A DNA stretch of 5,732 bases, taken from contig JAGHZG010000128.1 in NCBI GenBank assembly GCA_017743275.1, positions 1-5,732 of the forward strand. The letters run 5' to 3'. The notes beneath the pieces were generated by a model, which was not told the origin of the DNA, made no database searches, and saw only the letters and a list, made by a program, of their open reading frames with translations. The stretch is from Chloroflexota bacterium (GTDB lineage: Bacteria > Chloroflexota > Anaerolineae > B4-G1 > DUEL01). Both the position numbers and the translations under genes were made by a program. Position 1 is the first letter of the stretch; every line of letters begins with the position of its first letter. Of the stretch, positions 5,390-5,732 are shown one piece after another.

Positions 5390-5732
5390 TGCACCCACTG
5401 TACGACGAAGCCAACGAGGTGGTGGAGAGACTGCGGGCGGCCCGGCTGGAAGTCGCCCATCTCTCCGCGGAACTGGCCCGGGCCGAGTACGACCTCCGCG
5501 TGACCCAGGCCCGGGTGGAACGGAAGTGGATCAAGAAGGCGGGAGGGGAGAAATCGCTGGCCCCCACTGCCGAAGACCGGGCCCGCATTCTCCTGGTTGC
5601 GCTGGATGCCGACGAGGAGTACAGGGCGGCGCTCCAGCGCCGGGACGCGCTGGCGCTGCGCCTGGAGGAGGCGAAGGTGGAGGCGGATGCCCTGCGCAAC
5701 CGGCTGAGCGTCATTCTGGCCGCGATGCGGGC
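5389..5732 (+). CDS. Coiled-coil protein of unknown function, N-terminal part
   Basis: 114 codons are visible before the window ends, with no stop. The ATG at 5389-5391 overlaps the HEPN stop (TGATG) and has AGGGAG six bases upstream. Residues 7-50 and about 76-110 are charged, Leu/Ala/Glu/Arg-rich helices with heptad-like spacing. They are joined by a Gly-Gly/Pro break (52-59) and the segment TAEDRARILLVALDADEEYR (60-79). Small helical-hairpin proteins of this style occur in phage and plasmid modules, but I cannot name a family. Base composition returns to high G+C here (40 of 60 at 5401-5460), so it may belong to the host side of the HEPN boundary even though it is translationally coupled. 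Confidence 0.8.
   Translation, partial: MHPLYDEANEVVERLRAARLEVAHLSAELARAEYDLRVTQARVERKWIKKAGGEKSLAPTAEDRARILLVALDADEEYRAALQRRDALALRLEEAKVEADALRNRLSVILAAMR

Overview
The window looks like one end of a draft or metagenomic contig from a GC-rich bacterium. Bases 1-14 are the tail of the Nextera (Tn5 mosaic end) adapter, so the left edge is a library artefact and real DNA begins at 15. The GC-rich coding, stacked ATGA/TGATG gene junctions, palindromic repeats and a MNT/HEPN pair would suit a thermophilic Chloroflexota-type organism. That placement is a guess from style, since no phylogenetic marker gene is present.

Left half (minus strand, 15-3185): an apparent three-gene operon read right to left. 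It encodes a classical short-chain dehydrogenase/reductase (SDR), a 497-residue protein I do not recognise, and a Cys/Met-metabolism PLP enzyme of the cystathionine gamma-synthase/lyase type, cut off by the contig end. Both junctions are 4-base ATGA overlaps with a good Shine-Dalgarno, so the three proteins are probably made together. The PLP enzyme carries a 45-base palindromic repeat insertion that is translated in frame as 15 extra residues.

Middle (3186-3596): a short spacer with a long hairpin, then tRNA-Arg(UCG) and tRNA-His(GUG) on the minus strand, with a terminator-like palindrome between them. Upstream of tRNA-His is a compact divergent promoter region: the tRNA-His promoter and the promoter of the rightward gene share one -35 sequence on opposite strands, and the rightward transcript is predicted to be leaderless.

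Right half (plus strand, 3597-5732): a BioF2/CelD-like GNAT acetyltransferase, a minimal nucleotidyltransferase (MNT), a HEPN-domain partner, and the start of a coiled-coil protein that runs off the window. All four are tightly packed and probably co-transcribed. The MNT/HEPN pair is clearly poorer in G+C (about 54% by hand count across most of the MNT gene) than its neighbours, which suggests an acquired cassette. The HEPN protein lacks the RX4-6H ribonuclease motif, so a standard type VII toxin-antitoxin reading is uncertain. I see no CRISPR array, insertion sequence or clear phage module. The candidates for something undescribed are the unknown 497-residue protein, the repeat-derived peptide and the MNT/HEPN/coiled-coil trio.
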